Assembly: GCA_000328365.1 (NCBI GenBank)
Contig: KB310481.1
Coordinates: 45,916-109,915, forward strand
DNA: 64,000 bases
Direction: 5' to 3'
Source: Capitella teleta
Taxonomy: Eukaryota; Annelida; Polychaeta; Capitellidae
The stretch's first letter is position 1. Each line of letters starts with the position of its first letter. The notes beneath the pieces were generated by a model that made no database searches, was not told the origin of the DNA, and saw only the letters and a program-made list of their open reading frames with translations. Shown here one piece after another: positions 14,057 through 25,900 of the stretch. The position numbers and the translations under genes are program-made.

Positions 14057-14342
14057 TAGACCCCGGAGCCGCCGCCGATATGTACTAGCCGTCGCCGATT
14101 GGACGGTTAGCAAGCCGCCGCCGATTGGTGCCGTCGGCCAGCCGCTATCAGCCGACACTGTCATCAGCGGCTCTCAGCCGATTCAATCCAAATATTTTAT
14201 TTACATTCAGTATTACAAGAAATCATCATTTGTACAAGTCTTTATTTTGTTTATAGTATTGTTTATATACTTACTCTGAGCTATCCGTGGAAGTAGATTT
14301 TATTCAATTTGCTTCATTAAAATTAATTTAATGATTTATACC
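14057..14342 (+). repeat. Dispersed repeat with GC-rich GCCAGCCG head and AT-rich tail, copy 2
   Basis: This is the second copy of the repeat at 4926-5190, in the same orientation. Its GC-rich head is longer here, with an extra GCCGTCGCCGATTGGACGG-like stretch. It abuts the Gypsy fragment, so one may have inserted next to the other. Confidence 0.75.
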
Positions 14343-14651
14343 CTGCTAGTAGAGAAAGATGAGCACTGTGAAATTTAGGTTTATGTAGCGTGATGTGCAT
14401 TTTTGTATTCATGTAACCGAGTTTTTTATATTTCAATTCACAACTTGCTTCATGATCAGATGAATGAATGAATAATAAATTATCGAAATATTTCTTTAAT
14501 TGGGAAAACGAGGAATCATAACGCACTTTATTTAGTTCCTTCCGTATTCGCCAGGGGAGGTCAATAGGTCACTGCGCGTGCGCTCTTCGACAACCAAGCT
14601 TCCTCCACGCCGAAACAGAATTTCATTTTCAAAGAAAATTCTCACACTAAA

Positions 14652-17600
14652 ATGGCTGAACAGAGCTTCGAACACGGCAATGGCAATTCTGAACAATACC
14701 AAGAAGACGACCAAGCGTACCAAGAACAGAATTATGCTCCTCCAGAAACGCAAGAACCGCTACAACCGCCTTCAGGACCTCCGGCGATGAAGAGGGACGA
14801 TCATGACGATGATAGGTAAGCCGCCATTCTAAAATGATTCTCCCCCCCTGGCCCTTCAGTCCACAAGGGGAAAGGGAAAATTATGTTAAAAGTGATACGG
14901 TTATGACTGAAGAAGGCAGCTTCACCCTATTGTGTTTCGATCATATATATATATTTTTAATTTTTTTTGGTGATGTTCCTTATCATAATCATAACGCTTT
15001 TATCACCACCCCTCGCCTTATGATTGCATACATTTTATCATGTCATGATAAATAATGATTATCTGCAAGCTGTACAACTTTTCCTGAATCCTGGTGCATA
15101 AGAATAGACAGTGACAACATCATAATCATTGAAGAGGCAGTTTACTGAAGTAAATGTTAGTTTTCCAAGGTTATTTTCGTGATATAATCGTGTTAGGTTA
15201 CTTGGAAGTCGATTATTATGCTAGGAAGCCTAGGATTGATAATGTTCTCATCATGAATGTGGAGCCAAATAACCGAACTCGACTTCGTCTTGTCAGTTAT
15301 TTGGCTCCACTTGAACATTATCAATCCTAGCATAATCACCTCCTCGTGACTTATCCCTTAATAATTCAATGTTAGTTCAACGTGAAACTAATTATTTAGT
15401 TGGATAACAACTTTTCCTTAGATATCTGTGTGCAAAGTGAGGTTTATAACATGCATGATATAGTTATGAGTTACTTCTCTTGTCTTTCATCCTTTCATTA
15501 GCTAGCTAATATGTTATATGAGTTTTGGGGGTCCGGTGTTATTTGACAAGTGAACCATTAAGGTAAAAGCATTAATTATTAAATACATATTCGAGCAAAT
15601 TAACTTATTAAGCCTGGAAATGGAATGACTGAAGCACAGGGGGTCTTACCAGTGAGCGAGCAGATATGGACCGAACTCAATGCAGTGAACTGTCTATATA
15701 TATAATATAAAGGGAAGTCACTGATTTGTGCCAATCTTAGGATTTGTGCCAATCTTAGGTACGATGCATCCATTTTGTCGGACCACAGCAAATTTGAACT
15801 GTAATAAAATCACGATCGCTAAATCTCGAAATCAAATCCTTCAAAAAGGAATGGAGCGGCATCAGTGTAGAGCTTAGGAATTAGGATACTTTCTTAATTG
15901 AAAAAAATGGCTTTAGAGTGAAGCATCCTGTCTGTAGTTGTCTCTCGAACAATAAAAGCTATTCTGAGCGTCAAATTGAACATGAAATATGCTAGAAACA
16001 GTAGTTAGTCAGTAGACACATTGCTAATTTCCGTCAAGTCAACTTACTTATGCATATCTTCAGAATCGTTTAATAATTTACATACCTCACAACATGTTGT
16101 GTTACCTATCTAATAACTATAGAATTTATAACCAGTATTTCAAACTATAAAATTATATGAATACTGTTATTTGCATGGAATAATTTATAAAATCATACTG
16201 CTGGACTGATCTCTTTCGAATGAATGCTTTGATTAATGTCAATTGCATTTCTCAGCTGGACCATTATTGATCAATCACTGAGCGGCCTGTTGAAGTGAAG
16301 GTCGAACGCTGCAGCCATCGACCCTGTTGCTAGTTGTTTTGGAAATGAAAGCATTTTTTTGCAATCAATTTTTAATTAGTCATTGCCATGCAAGGTTCAC
16401 TTGTCAAATAACCAAAACTCATATCAGCTAGCTAATGAAAGGATGAAAGACAAGAGAAGTAACTCGTAACTATAATTATATGCATGTTGGGCGTGTATGG
16501 GAATTCATCAATATCTCCTTTGAAAAAGGTGGGGTGGGCGTTTATTTAGGAGTGTGCTTTTAACCAAGACAATACGGTATGTGGCTCAGTTGTAGAGCAT
16601 TGGACTTTCAATCCAAGAGTAAGGGGTTCGATTTCCCTGGGTGACTACATACCAAAGTACAGTCTCTTAGATTGGGACTTGAAACGGGGACCTTATAACT
16701 AATGAAATAAATATTTGTGATTTATGGCCAGCGCTTTGAGCACTTCGGTGGATTTTGCGCTATACAAAATGAATTATTTATTTATTTATTTATTTGGTAT
16801 TTTTTCTCGATATCATATCAGAAGTTCTATTTGTGTTGCAGAAAGCTGTTTGTAGGAGGATTGAGCTGGGAAACCACCGTCAGTGAGTATTGAACGACTT
16901 CTTCAATTTATAGTCCTTAAGTCTGCTTTTATGAATGAAACCGGGAATACAACGCTTTCCTTTATTCTTCCAGAGGACATGCGCGAGTATTTCACACAGT
17001 TTGGCGAGGTGCTTGATTGCACGTTAAAAACTGACCCAGAGACTGGTCGGTCCAGAGGCTTTGGCTTCATCACATTCACATCAACGGAATCTGCTGAAAA
17101 AGTAGAATACATCCTGAATATTTAGACCTCCAGGATGACTTAAAATTTCATTCACCAGGTTATTTCTCAAGAATCACCACACATGCTTCACGGAAGAAAT
17201 ATTGACCCCAAAAAGGCGCTTGCAAGAGGAGCACGCGAACCCATCAAGAAGGTGTTTGTCGGTGGCCTTGACCCTGATGTCCCAGAAACAGATATTCGTG
17301 ATCATTTCTCCAAATACGGAAAGGTTTATCTCCCATGTGCCGTAAGCCCTGAGAGGTCATTGTCCATTTTCCAGGTTGAAGAGATTGATCTCCCGTTTGA
17401 TAAAATCAAGAACCAAAGACGGCAGTTTTGCTTCATCACTTTTGACTCGGAGGCAGCGGTCGACAGGGCGTGCCAAGAACAGAGGCAGCTGCTAGGAACC
17501 AAAGAGGTGCGCCACTTTCTCACTCTCTTGAAACCGGTTACTCGACCAGCGAGCACGCATGTCGCGTGTTAATCATTACTTATTTACTTTGCTATTTACT

Positions 17601-18726
17601 TGTTGTTTCAGCTATAAAGAGAAATATTTGTTTGGATCTTCTTGGCTACTACTACCATTTCTTATAAGTCTTTTTCGTAAATGGGTATAGACGTAGCGTA
17701 AATCTTGAACCCAGGGTAAAACGTATGCTTTGTTCCCCTTTACAGTCTACGAAAAGTCAGCGATGGACTCCAGCCTCATGTTGTGGATAGTGGGCTATAC
17801 GCATTCGCTTCATCCTCCGGATCAGACAACCCAGTGTAACAAACTATCTACAATAGCTCTTATTTACAAAGTTTTTCTTACAGTTATTTTAAAGAAAAAA
17901 AAAAAATACCCAGAGCTGTACTATCTTTTTTTCATGTACTTGTTTTTATCATTATTACATAATTCCTCTTCTTGTATACTCTCTCCGATATCAACCCCCT
18001 CCCTTGTCCCAGTTCATCTGCTTCTCAGATGGGTTGTAGAGGCAAGTATTCCCTTGGGCCTTCCCTATTAATCATGCGCTCTTTATGTCTTATTTGTGCC
18101 TTGTGTGCTCACCATTCTAAAACTTTCTCCAGGTTGACGTCAAGAAAGCTACTCCCAAAAGCGAGCAGTACGGATACAACCAGCGAGGAGGAGGAAGGGG
18201 AGGATACCGAGGAGGTTGGGGAGGTATGTGATCGATTGATCACCGTTTCTCATGAGATATATCTTAATTTCAGGTTACGGTGGCTGGGATAACCAAGGCT
18301 ATGACGGCTATTACCCTGGTTATGACTACTATGGATATGGTGGTTATGGAGGTTACGATTACGGAGGTTATTATAACCAAGGTTGGGGTCAAGGTTACAA
18401 CCAAGGTTATGGATCAGGCTACGGCGGTTAGTTGGGTCAATAACTTGTTAGCAAATATTATTACTATTTTATTTTTTATTTGTAGGTTATGACTACAGTG
18501 GCTGGTATGGGCCAAACCAAGGAGAGTATTCGCAAGGAGGAGATGCTCCATGTAAGATCATCCTATCTCTAGATTTGACCCTAGTTATATAATTTCTTCA
18601 TCTGCAGCTCAACCACCCAGCAGCGGAGGGGCAGCTGCTCCCCCCAGTGCAGGATATAAAGCAAAACCAGCCGTAACAGGAGGCGGAGGGGGAGCACCCA
18701 GTAATTATCACCCGTACCAACGCTAA
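14652..18726 (+). CDS. hnRNP A/B-D type RNA-binding protein (two RRMs, Gly/Tyr-rich tail)
   Basis: A 352-residue nuclear RNA-binding protein of the HNRNPAB/HNRNPD group, expected to act in splicing, mRNA stability and transport. Exons: 14652-14815, 16842-16882, 16974-17101, 17159-17323, 17375-17506, 18133-18223, 18274-18426, 18486-18551, 18608-18726. All use GT-AG and stay in frame. The N-terminus is acidic and Gln-rich. RRM1 has RNP2 KLFVGGL and RNP1 [11 protein letters not shown]2 has KVFVGGL and RQFCFITF. The linker [11 protein letters not shown] is typical of the group. The tail has an RGG patch ([15 protein letters not shown]), many GY/GYD repeats and ends NYHPYQR, like the C-terminal PY signal (HQNxYKPY) read by transportin in vertebrate relatives. 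Intron 1 (2 kb) holds a foldback, a long-TIR element and a SINE. It is convergent with AREL1. Confidence 0.94.
15211..15340. repeat. Foldback repeat in hnRNP intron 1
   Basis: The arms are inverted copies that share TATGCTAGG, ATTGATAATGTTC, GGAGCCAAATAAC and their reverse complements, around a loop of about 22 bases near 15275-15296. The left arm has an extra AAGCCTAGG. The transcribed RNA would form a long hairpin. Noncoding. Confidence 0.75.
15448..16488. mobile_element. Non-autonomous DNA transposon with about 100-bp terminal inverted repeats
   Basis: The left end (15448-15556) and the right end (16394-16488) are inverted copies with a few small indels. Both contain GAGTTACTTCTCTTGTCTTT, CATCCTTTCATTAGCTAGCT and ATTTGACAAGTGAACC or their reverse complements. 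The 0.85 kb between them has no transposase frame, so it would depend on a partner. It lies wholly in intron 1 of the hnRNP gene. I cannot define a target duplication, so the superfamily is open. Confidence 0.8.
16489..16578 (+). repeat. 90-bp dispersed repeat, copy 1
   Basis: It starts GGGCGTGTATGGGAATTCAT and includes AAAAAGGTGGGGTGGGCG and TTTTAACCAAGACA. It is almost identical to 32820-32908. It lies between the long-TIR element and a tRNA-like SINE, and may be the head of a larger element. Confidence 0.8.
16577..16795 (+). mobile_element. tRNA-derived SINE
   Basis: The head looks like a tRNA gene with a Pol III A box (TGGCTCAGTTGTAGAGCATT) and B box (GGGTTCGATTTCCC). It has a D-arm, an anticodon arm TTGGA/TCCAA around CTTTCAA, and a GTATGT/ACATAC closing stem. 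Extra bases between the T-arm and the closing stem rule out a working tRNA. The tail GCGCTATACAAAATGAATT runs into TTTATTTATTT, the typical 3' end of many invertebrate SINEs. Confidence 0.72.
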
Positions 18727-19972
18727 GAGAGAAAAACGGTCCCGTTGTGTAGAGAGTGATTGTGTGTTCAACTTTGAACTGTGCCATTTTCAGGCTGACA
18801 GGATTTCTCCTACCCTCGCCTCCATCGAGGGATCTCACTTGTTAGTGATTTATGTAACGAGTGATTTTGAATATTATGTTGTGTGTTTATTGATGCAATG
18901 GGCAGAGATGTCTGCCATTTTAAAGCTGAAATTGTTCTTTTCCTTTTCTCCGTCTGTGCAAGTCATTACAATTATCTTTTATATCATAAATTTATGGTCC
19001 AACTGAATCTCTTATTTTATTGATGGTCGCATTTGAATCGTCCTCAGATGGAAAATTTTCTATTTTTCGCCAGTTCAGCCACGTCTGCATGAAATGCCCA
19101 GATTATAATTCATGTGGATTAATTTTTGGGAATCAAAAGCTTGCAGAGCGTTGATCTCTTTCTCCAGAGTTATAACAAACTTGACAGTCATTAGGAATAA
19201 ATACCTAAAAAATGACATTTGAGTATTCTGAGGTATACAGGTAGCAAACCTAGCAATATACATGTAAAAAGTGTTTCAAGGATGAAATTCATTAACGACT
19301 TAAATTTGAGAATACAAAGTTTATCATTTTGAACATAATTGGAATGGTTTCAAAAGTGAACACAATAGTTACCTTTTGCAGAGGACGTTTGATTAATTTA
19401 ACCACACACGCATTGCATAATACTGTGGCTGCATATCTTTTAACATAAAATTAACTAGTGATGTCATCATTCAATCATTCAAAACAAAAACAAATATACA
19501 AGTAAAAACTTGAAAACTCTCCCAACATTTTGTGAGTGACTAGCAATCCACAATTTAAAATGAAACAACAAAAATTAAATAACATTCAATGAAAGAAATA
19601 ATTTTCCGAGTTGCTGAGAAACATTCATGAAGAGTTAAATATGACATGTATTATGAGTGAAATACATGAGGCTGAAATACAAGAAGCTGAGCAAATGTAA
19701 ATTATATCTAATGCGATATAAAAATGACAAGCTCGATTGACTGAGAAAAAAACAGTGATTATAAAATTGAAAAAAATTGAAAAAAAAAAAACAACTAAGA
19801 ATCGGTAACTATCATTTTGTGACTTACATTAAAATCAAGTTAAACAATAATAATAATTCCACAGGCTAATGAATATGACCAGATATGGATTTAAAAATAT
19901 CATTAAAATTGGTCTTTTGCATTTCAGCAGCTTTACTACTCTGAACAGAAATCTGTTTGCATAACATTCATT
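18727..19972. other. Convergent 3' flanks of hnRNP and AREL1
   Basis: No coding signal. It should contain the 3' UTRs of the hnRNP gene (+) and AREL1 (-). AATAAA near 19196 is a candidate poly(A) signal for hnRNP. TTTTATT near 19014 would serve as AATAAAA on the minus strand, in which case the two 3' ends would overlap. Confidence 0.5.
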
Positions 19973-22900
19973 TCAGACCAAAGCGAACCCTTGGTTTCCT
20001 TCTCGAATAGCAATCATCAACGCTTGCTGCATTTCCTCTGAACTTCTGTATGTGGGCAAACAGATCTGGTTAAAACTGAAATGAAAAAGAAATAGTTGAA
20101 ATGACATACACCAAAATGTTGAGAAAGACACGCCTACCATGTGTGAGCAGTTGGAAGAACGCCATAGGTCGGAGCGGCAGTGATCTGGAATTTCGGGTTG
20201 AGCTCAGCGAAGCCTGCGGGGGGAAGGAGGGAGCATCCAGTGGTGAACTGGAGCAGACGCCCCATGTCTTCCTGGGTGAAACCGGAGATGATCATCCAGA
20301 ACCATTCCAGCACCTGCAACCACAAGAGATGATTATTTTTAGTTAGTTCTGCCAACTTACCTGAGTAAACTCAGCAGATGACCCACTGATAGTGTGGTTC
20401 TCTCTCAGTTCAGTAATACTGTAATTACTAGAGCCACAAATCAACAACTGAAAAAGAAAACAAAATTCTCTTATAAAAAGCAAAACAAAATTCATAATTG
20501 CATGATGTACCTCAAGTTCATTTTCATCAAAAATGCTGAGTAAGTTATCAGGAATGAGCTCATTGAGGCCTTTCAAGAAAGCATCAATTTCCTCCTGGAC
20601 ACGCCTCGCCAACTTAAACTGCGCCAGAGCATTGAGATAGTGTGTCTTGTTGATGTTGGTGACGGCAATTCTTGCCCCGTTTGGAATCAACTCAATAACC
20701 TAAGTGCAAAACAAATTGAAATTGAAAAATGTTATTTTAAATTTGCACTCTCTGACCCTATCAAGGCGGCCATCTTTGTATTCCTCCTCTGCAAAAACTA
20801 GTTCCATGTCGTCAACATCATTTTCCTCTATGTATTTGATTTTTGTGTTGTATAATTCTGGATCATCTTGCTCAAAGTACTATAGAAAGTGATATGAAAT
20901 CTTAGCAATTGACTGATGAATATCAAGAGAGGGAATGTATACTGACCCTGTAGTTGACCCTCAGACCAATCAGCTGAGCAAGAAATGATCGCGAGAAGCG
21001 CGCTTTGATGAACTGCTTATAAATGCCTCCCAACGCGGACTCATACAAACACTTGCCAACGATGCGACCGGCGAATTCATAATGCTTCATTTTGAGGTTA
21101 GCTGGACAAGGATTCGGATGTACCTGGAATTAGGTCAACTATGAATATTGATCAAATTATGTAATGAGGTTAACTTTTCGAATTGGGCCAAGTGTAAAAT
21201 TAGGTTGCGTGACCTCAATAACTGACCAATGCTTGGTTGTCGTCTTTGAACTTTGTGAACAGAGAGTTGTCTCCTGGCTCAAAGAGGGCCATGCTCAGCA
21301 ACTCAAACCATTCTCTGCGCAGTCCGCCCCAGTCAACTCCTGTTAACGACAAATTAATCACTCAGTTTTATCAATTAGGCTCCTCCACAAACCTTGCTCG
21401 CCAATAAAATGGATTTCAAAACTTCGACACCAATCCGAAGTTGAGAAATTCTTTGTGGCTTTGAGGCTCTGTTAATTAACAAAAATACATTATTTTTTAA
21501 ATGTAGATGGAACAAATTGTAACTTACACTTTTGAACAATTCCTGTCGATTTATTTTAAGCGGCAATCGTTCGTGAATTCGTTTAGAATGCAACTGGCGA
21601 ACTTCATGGTAAAAGAAATCCTGTTTATCTTTGAACGTCTCTGAGCCTCCTGAAAAAAATCACATGCAAATAATATGCAAATTATATGCAAGAATCTCAC
21701 CTATATTTTTTAGAAGAAAGATAGTGAAGACTGAGGCTATGACGTCCCTATCCTTGGAGGCGATCTCCACTGGGGCTTGGCAACCGTCTTCTATGAGGAG
21801 GGTAGGTGTGTCATAGTGGCGATCAAGACCAAGGAATTGGAACTGCAAAATAATTATTATACTAATAAATAAACATGAGAGTATGTCATACATACTTTAG
21901 TGGACGGACAGACGCGGAAAGTGTAGAGTCGCTTGGGAAATATCTTCATGAAATATTCCTTTATCGTGAGTTGCTATAACAAAGAATTATGTACTATTGA
22001 AAATTTTTTAGTCTTGATTACTACTTTAGGAGATATGTAACAGTATATTTTCTTGGCTTTCTCAAGACGGTCGTTGTTGTAAGCAACGAGCCTCGCTTCG
22101 TAATATACGTTGTGACATTTCTTGGCGACTGATTTATTGACTCTTTGATAACTTGCAGCTGGAGAGGAAAAAAATGTTTTCAAATCAAAAATTCCTGTCA
22201 CTGACTCACGAGATAACACGAGAATATTGAAGTCTCCATTTTTAAGTTTGTGACCCCTGTAGGCGACAGTGGCGCGGAAGCACCCCTCCTGCTCAATGCA
22301 CACCTGAAGGACGACTGAGTTGAGCGCCTTATCAAAGGTCACCTGAAGGTTAGCAGCACAGGATTTGCTATTGCCGATCTGGAAAGAACAAAGTTAAAAA
22401 TATAATGAAATCATGAATTGCTCACTGTAATGCAATCAGGTGAATTTTTTACGTTGTTCATATCAGCCAACAACCAACGCATGTGCAACACTACCTGTTC
22501 ATGTAGTACATATGCATAGTGAAAACACTAAGTTTAAAAGTTAAAAAGTGATTATTTAGATAGATCAGATTAAATTTTTAATGAAGACAAGAAATCCCAG
22601 TTCCACAGAACATCAACATGATGGGGTTTTACGGCTCCACCCAAACCATTCGAATGATACGGGCGCCAGAACAGAAGGCCCGAGACTGGGGTGTCCCCTT
22701 ACTCTCTTATAAAAAATTCCAAGGGTTCTTTATCCTGCCTACCACCATAGACAGTCGGACACAGCGCCCGGCCTTGTTAAGCAGTTGGGTAGCACTGCAA
22801 AGTCAACGAAAAATAACAATTATAACGGATTACAATTATAATTCACAATCATAATACCCGAGGCCTGATTGGGTCTCGAACCCGGGACCTAGACCCCCCG

Positions 22901-25900
22901 ATCGGCATAGGATTGCAGTCGGCCGGTCAAACCAACTGAGCTATTCGGTGCCCCTCTAGTTCCACAGAATGTAAAACAAGTTTTATTTCTTCTGTTATTT
23001 TTCTGGCTTTATTTTATGTTAACCACTGATCGCTAAAAAGACCTGCAATAGTGTCAAACAATGTAGACCCTCAATCGATTGTGAAGAAGGTGTAAATCAC
23101 CAAATTGAGAAAATGGAGCGATGCAAAAAATACCCCTTTATACAGAAATTAAAAGCGGATACAATTCGGCAGTGGGTAATTTGATACACCAAAGTTGACA
23201 ATAATTCCTTACACAATGTTCTGATAATTATAAAGAAGAAGAAACATAAACAAGAAATAAAAATTCCATTCCAAACAAATTTTCAAAATACTCACGAGTA
23301 CCAAATCATCTGCTTCCTGATTAAGAAAAAGCGACAACAAAATAAGAAACAAACAAATAAACAACAGTTAAAACTACAAGCATAAACAGACTACAGCTGC
23401 ACAAATAGACCTACTACCTCTATAAGTCGCATTGAGTATCCTATGTGCTGATGAATGTTGCTGATATCAGCGCAGAGGTTTCCAAATTCGTCCTTTGGTT
23501 CAACCTGAAGTTGATGAGGGACGCCTCGCTGACAGATCACGGAGGAGCTCTGATTCACAAACCCTGATTTGGCAGGATCGATCGGCCCTGAAAGGGGAAG
23601 AGATCTGATGTGTACGCATGGAATACACGTATGTCACAAGGGTTTTGAGGGGAGAGATTTTCACTCATTGCTACCAAAGAAACAAGCAAAAGCATCCCAT
23701 ATGACTTCATTGTTACAATCAAAGAACTTGGGAGACTGCACGTTCTTTGGTGTAAACCGACAAAAAGAAAGGTTTACGTACCAGGAAGGAATGTCTTGCT
23801 GAAGGGACTTCCTTTGATTGGGGCCCCCGTCACCATGATCACAATACGGTATTGGCCAGATTTGTGCACAGTGAACGACACTTTAGCAATGTTGCTATGG
23901 TTGCTGTTGCTATGATTATTAGAGGAGTTATCCATCTTGGAGGAATTGCTGTTGCCATACGAGATGGAGCAGGGCATTTTGAGGCTGCCCAGGATGACTT
24001 CCACAAACAGTTGGTCACCTTCGGAGACTTTATACGGACGACCGTTTCGCTGGTAGAACTGGAACACAGCCGTTACCATGGTAACTGTTTGATTATATAA
24101 GTAAGAACCAACCTTAATTCTGAATGAAACTGTTTCTCCCACTTGCCGGGGCTCTTCCCAATCCCAGATGACTTTGCAGTGGTGTGGGGAGAGGTATTTG
24201 CCAGTGACGAAGTCAACCACTGAGTGTTTGGAGCGGGAGTGGTGCGCAATGTACGCAGCGTAATTAGAGTTCATGAACACCATCATGAGACCAGTGAGGG
24301 CCAACACCACAATCAGCCCACCTGCGAACAACAACAAGAAATGCATCAGAGAACAAAAAAGACAGATATCCCTTTGAGATTGCTGAAATCAATCACTCAA
24401 TATGATGCAAAAAAATCTAAATATAAAATATTTCACAGATTTTATAAAACCACGCTATAAAGTCGATCAACACCAAACAGCCCATTGGACAGCTATATCT
24501 ATCCAGTAATAATATCCAGGGTAGCAGCCACGAAATCCAGGGCAGCTGAAAAAGAATCACGCAATCCGGAGCATAAAAAATTGCAAGTAGCCTACCAGAG
24601 GGGGAATCGTAATAAATGGGTGGTAATTCTACACGACACAAGACGCGCTCTTCCGAGAAGTGAGAATTGCACGCTGCAAGGACCAAGTACATGTTCACAC
24701 GCACGTGCATGCATGCGTGTGCAGTCAATTGCGGTGGAGCCATATTTGGCGATATCGAACTATTGATAACAGAAGCTGATACATTATGCAGCAGAGCATC
24801 TGGAATATTGTTCCATTAATTTTTCAAGATATAAAAAATCATGAATACAGCTCATAATTATGAGGGTGCTATATAGACGGCATCCGATATGAGATATTAC
24901 AAACAGTACATTAAAGTTTGCGCGTCCTGTGGCCCATTATTGCGTAATTACCGTAACGCCAATTATGTAATGGGACACAAGGTCGGGAGGCAAATTAAAA
25001 ATGCGACACAAAGCAATATCAATCACGAGATAATCAGCAACTGCAATAAATCAAACGTCTTCGCATTCGCCCATCAATTCAAAAATGATGGAACGCGATC
25101 CTTAACGAAGTGAGCGTATTTCGAGGAAATAATTCAATATCCCGCAACGAGCAAACCGTGCAGCCACGAGGGCGGCGATAAAGTCGCATAATTGCGCGTT
25201 CCGCGTATGGCATGAAATTGATGAAAGAGTGCGTCTCCATAATGTACTCAGCAAAGTAGAGAATGATCTTGAGTATTCTTGACATCAATGTCACGTGGTC
25301 TGATTGCATTCACATTACGGCGCATCAACCACGAGCAGCCAGTGAATAGAGAACATCGTGATTACATCACAAATAAAAATACAACTCCTTCTAAAGCTCT
25401 TTGCAACGCAATCACTATAACGACCGCATTACAGCGCACGCTCATAATTATAACAAACTCGATTTTCATGGCATAATATCTTTAATGGTAATTATTGCCA
25501 TTATAGTGATTAATAACTACCGCAGTTTCCTCGCAAGAGAGCACTTAATAATAAATACTCGTTACTGCGCATGTGCGTAATATTTTGGTTTCACTTTCAA
25601 CCCCTATAATGGTTGCCATGACAACTGCAATGACAACCAATATGGGCGAGCAATAACGATGTTTGTTAATAAAAGAAATTGATTTGTTTTGTCGCGTAGC
25701 ACAAGATTAGATTACAGATAACAGCGCCAACTAGAGTTGCGGGTTGCCAACAATAATCGCATAGGAAAGCGAGTTGTAAACAAAGCGCTGAACACAACAA
25801 TTGAACAAAGGAAAATACAGGAAAGCACAGCATCAACTGCAAACAGAATTCAATTGTGATGAACACCAAAACAAACCCGGGCAATTGGCAAATCCTTAAA

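Noticed and set aside
16577-16660. tRNA gene (Glu-like anticodon)
   Set aside because: A and B boxes and some stems are present, but extra bases lie between the T-arm and the closing stem, and a SINE tail follows. It is a SINE head, not a tRNA gene.
22858-22965. tRNA gene on the minus strand
   Set aside because: Boxes A and B are fine, but the anticodon arm does not fold well and the downstream body recurs elsewhere, which fits a SINE.
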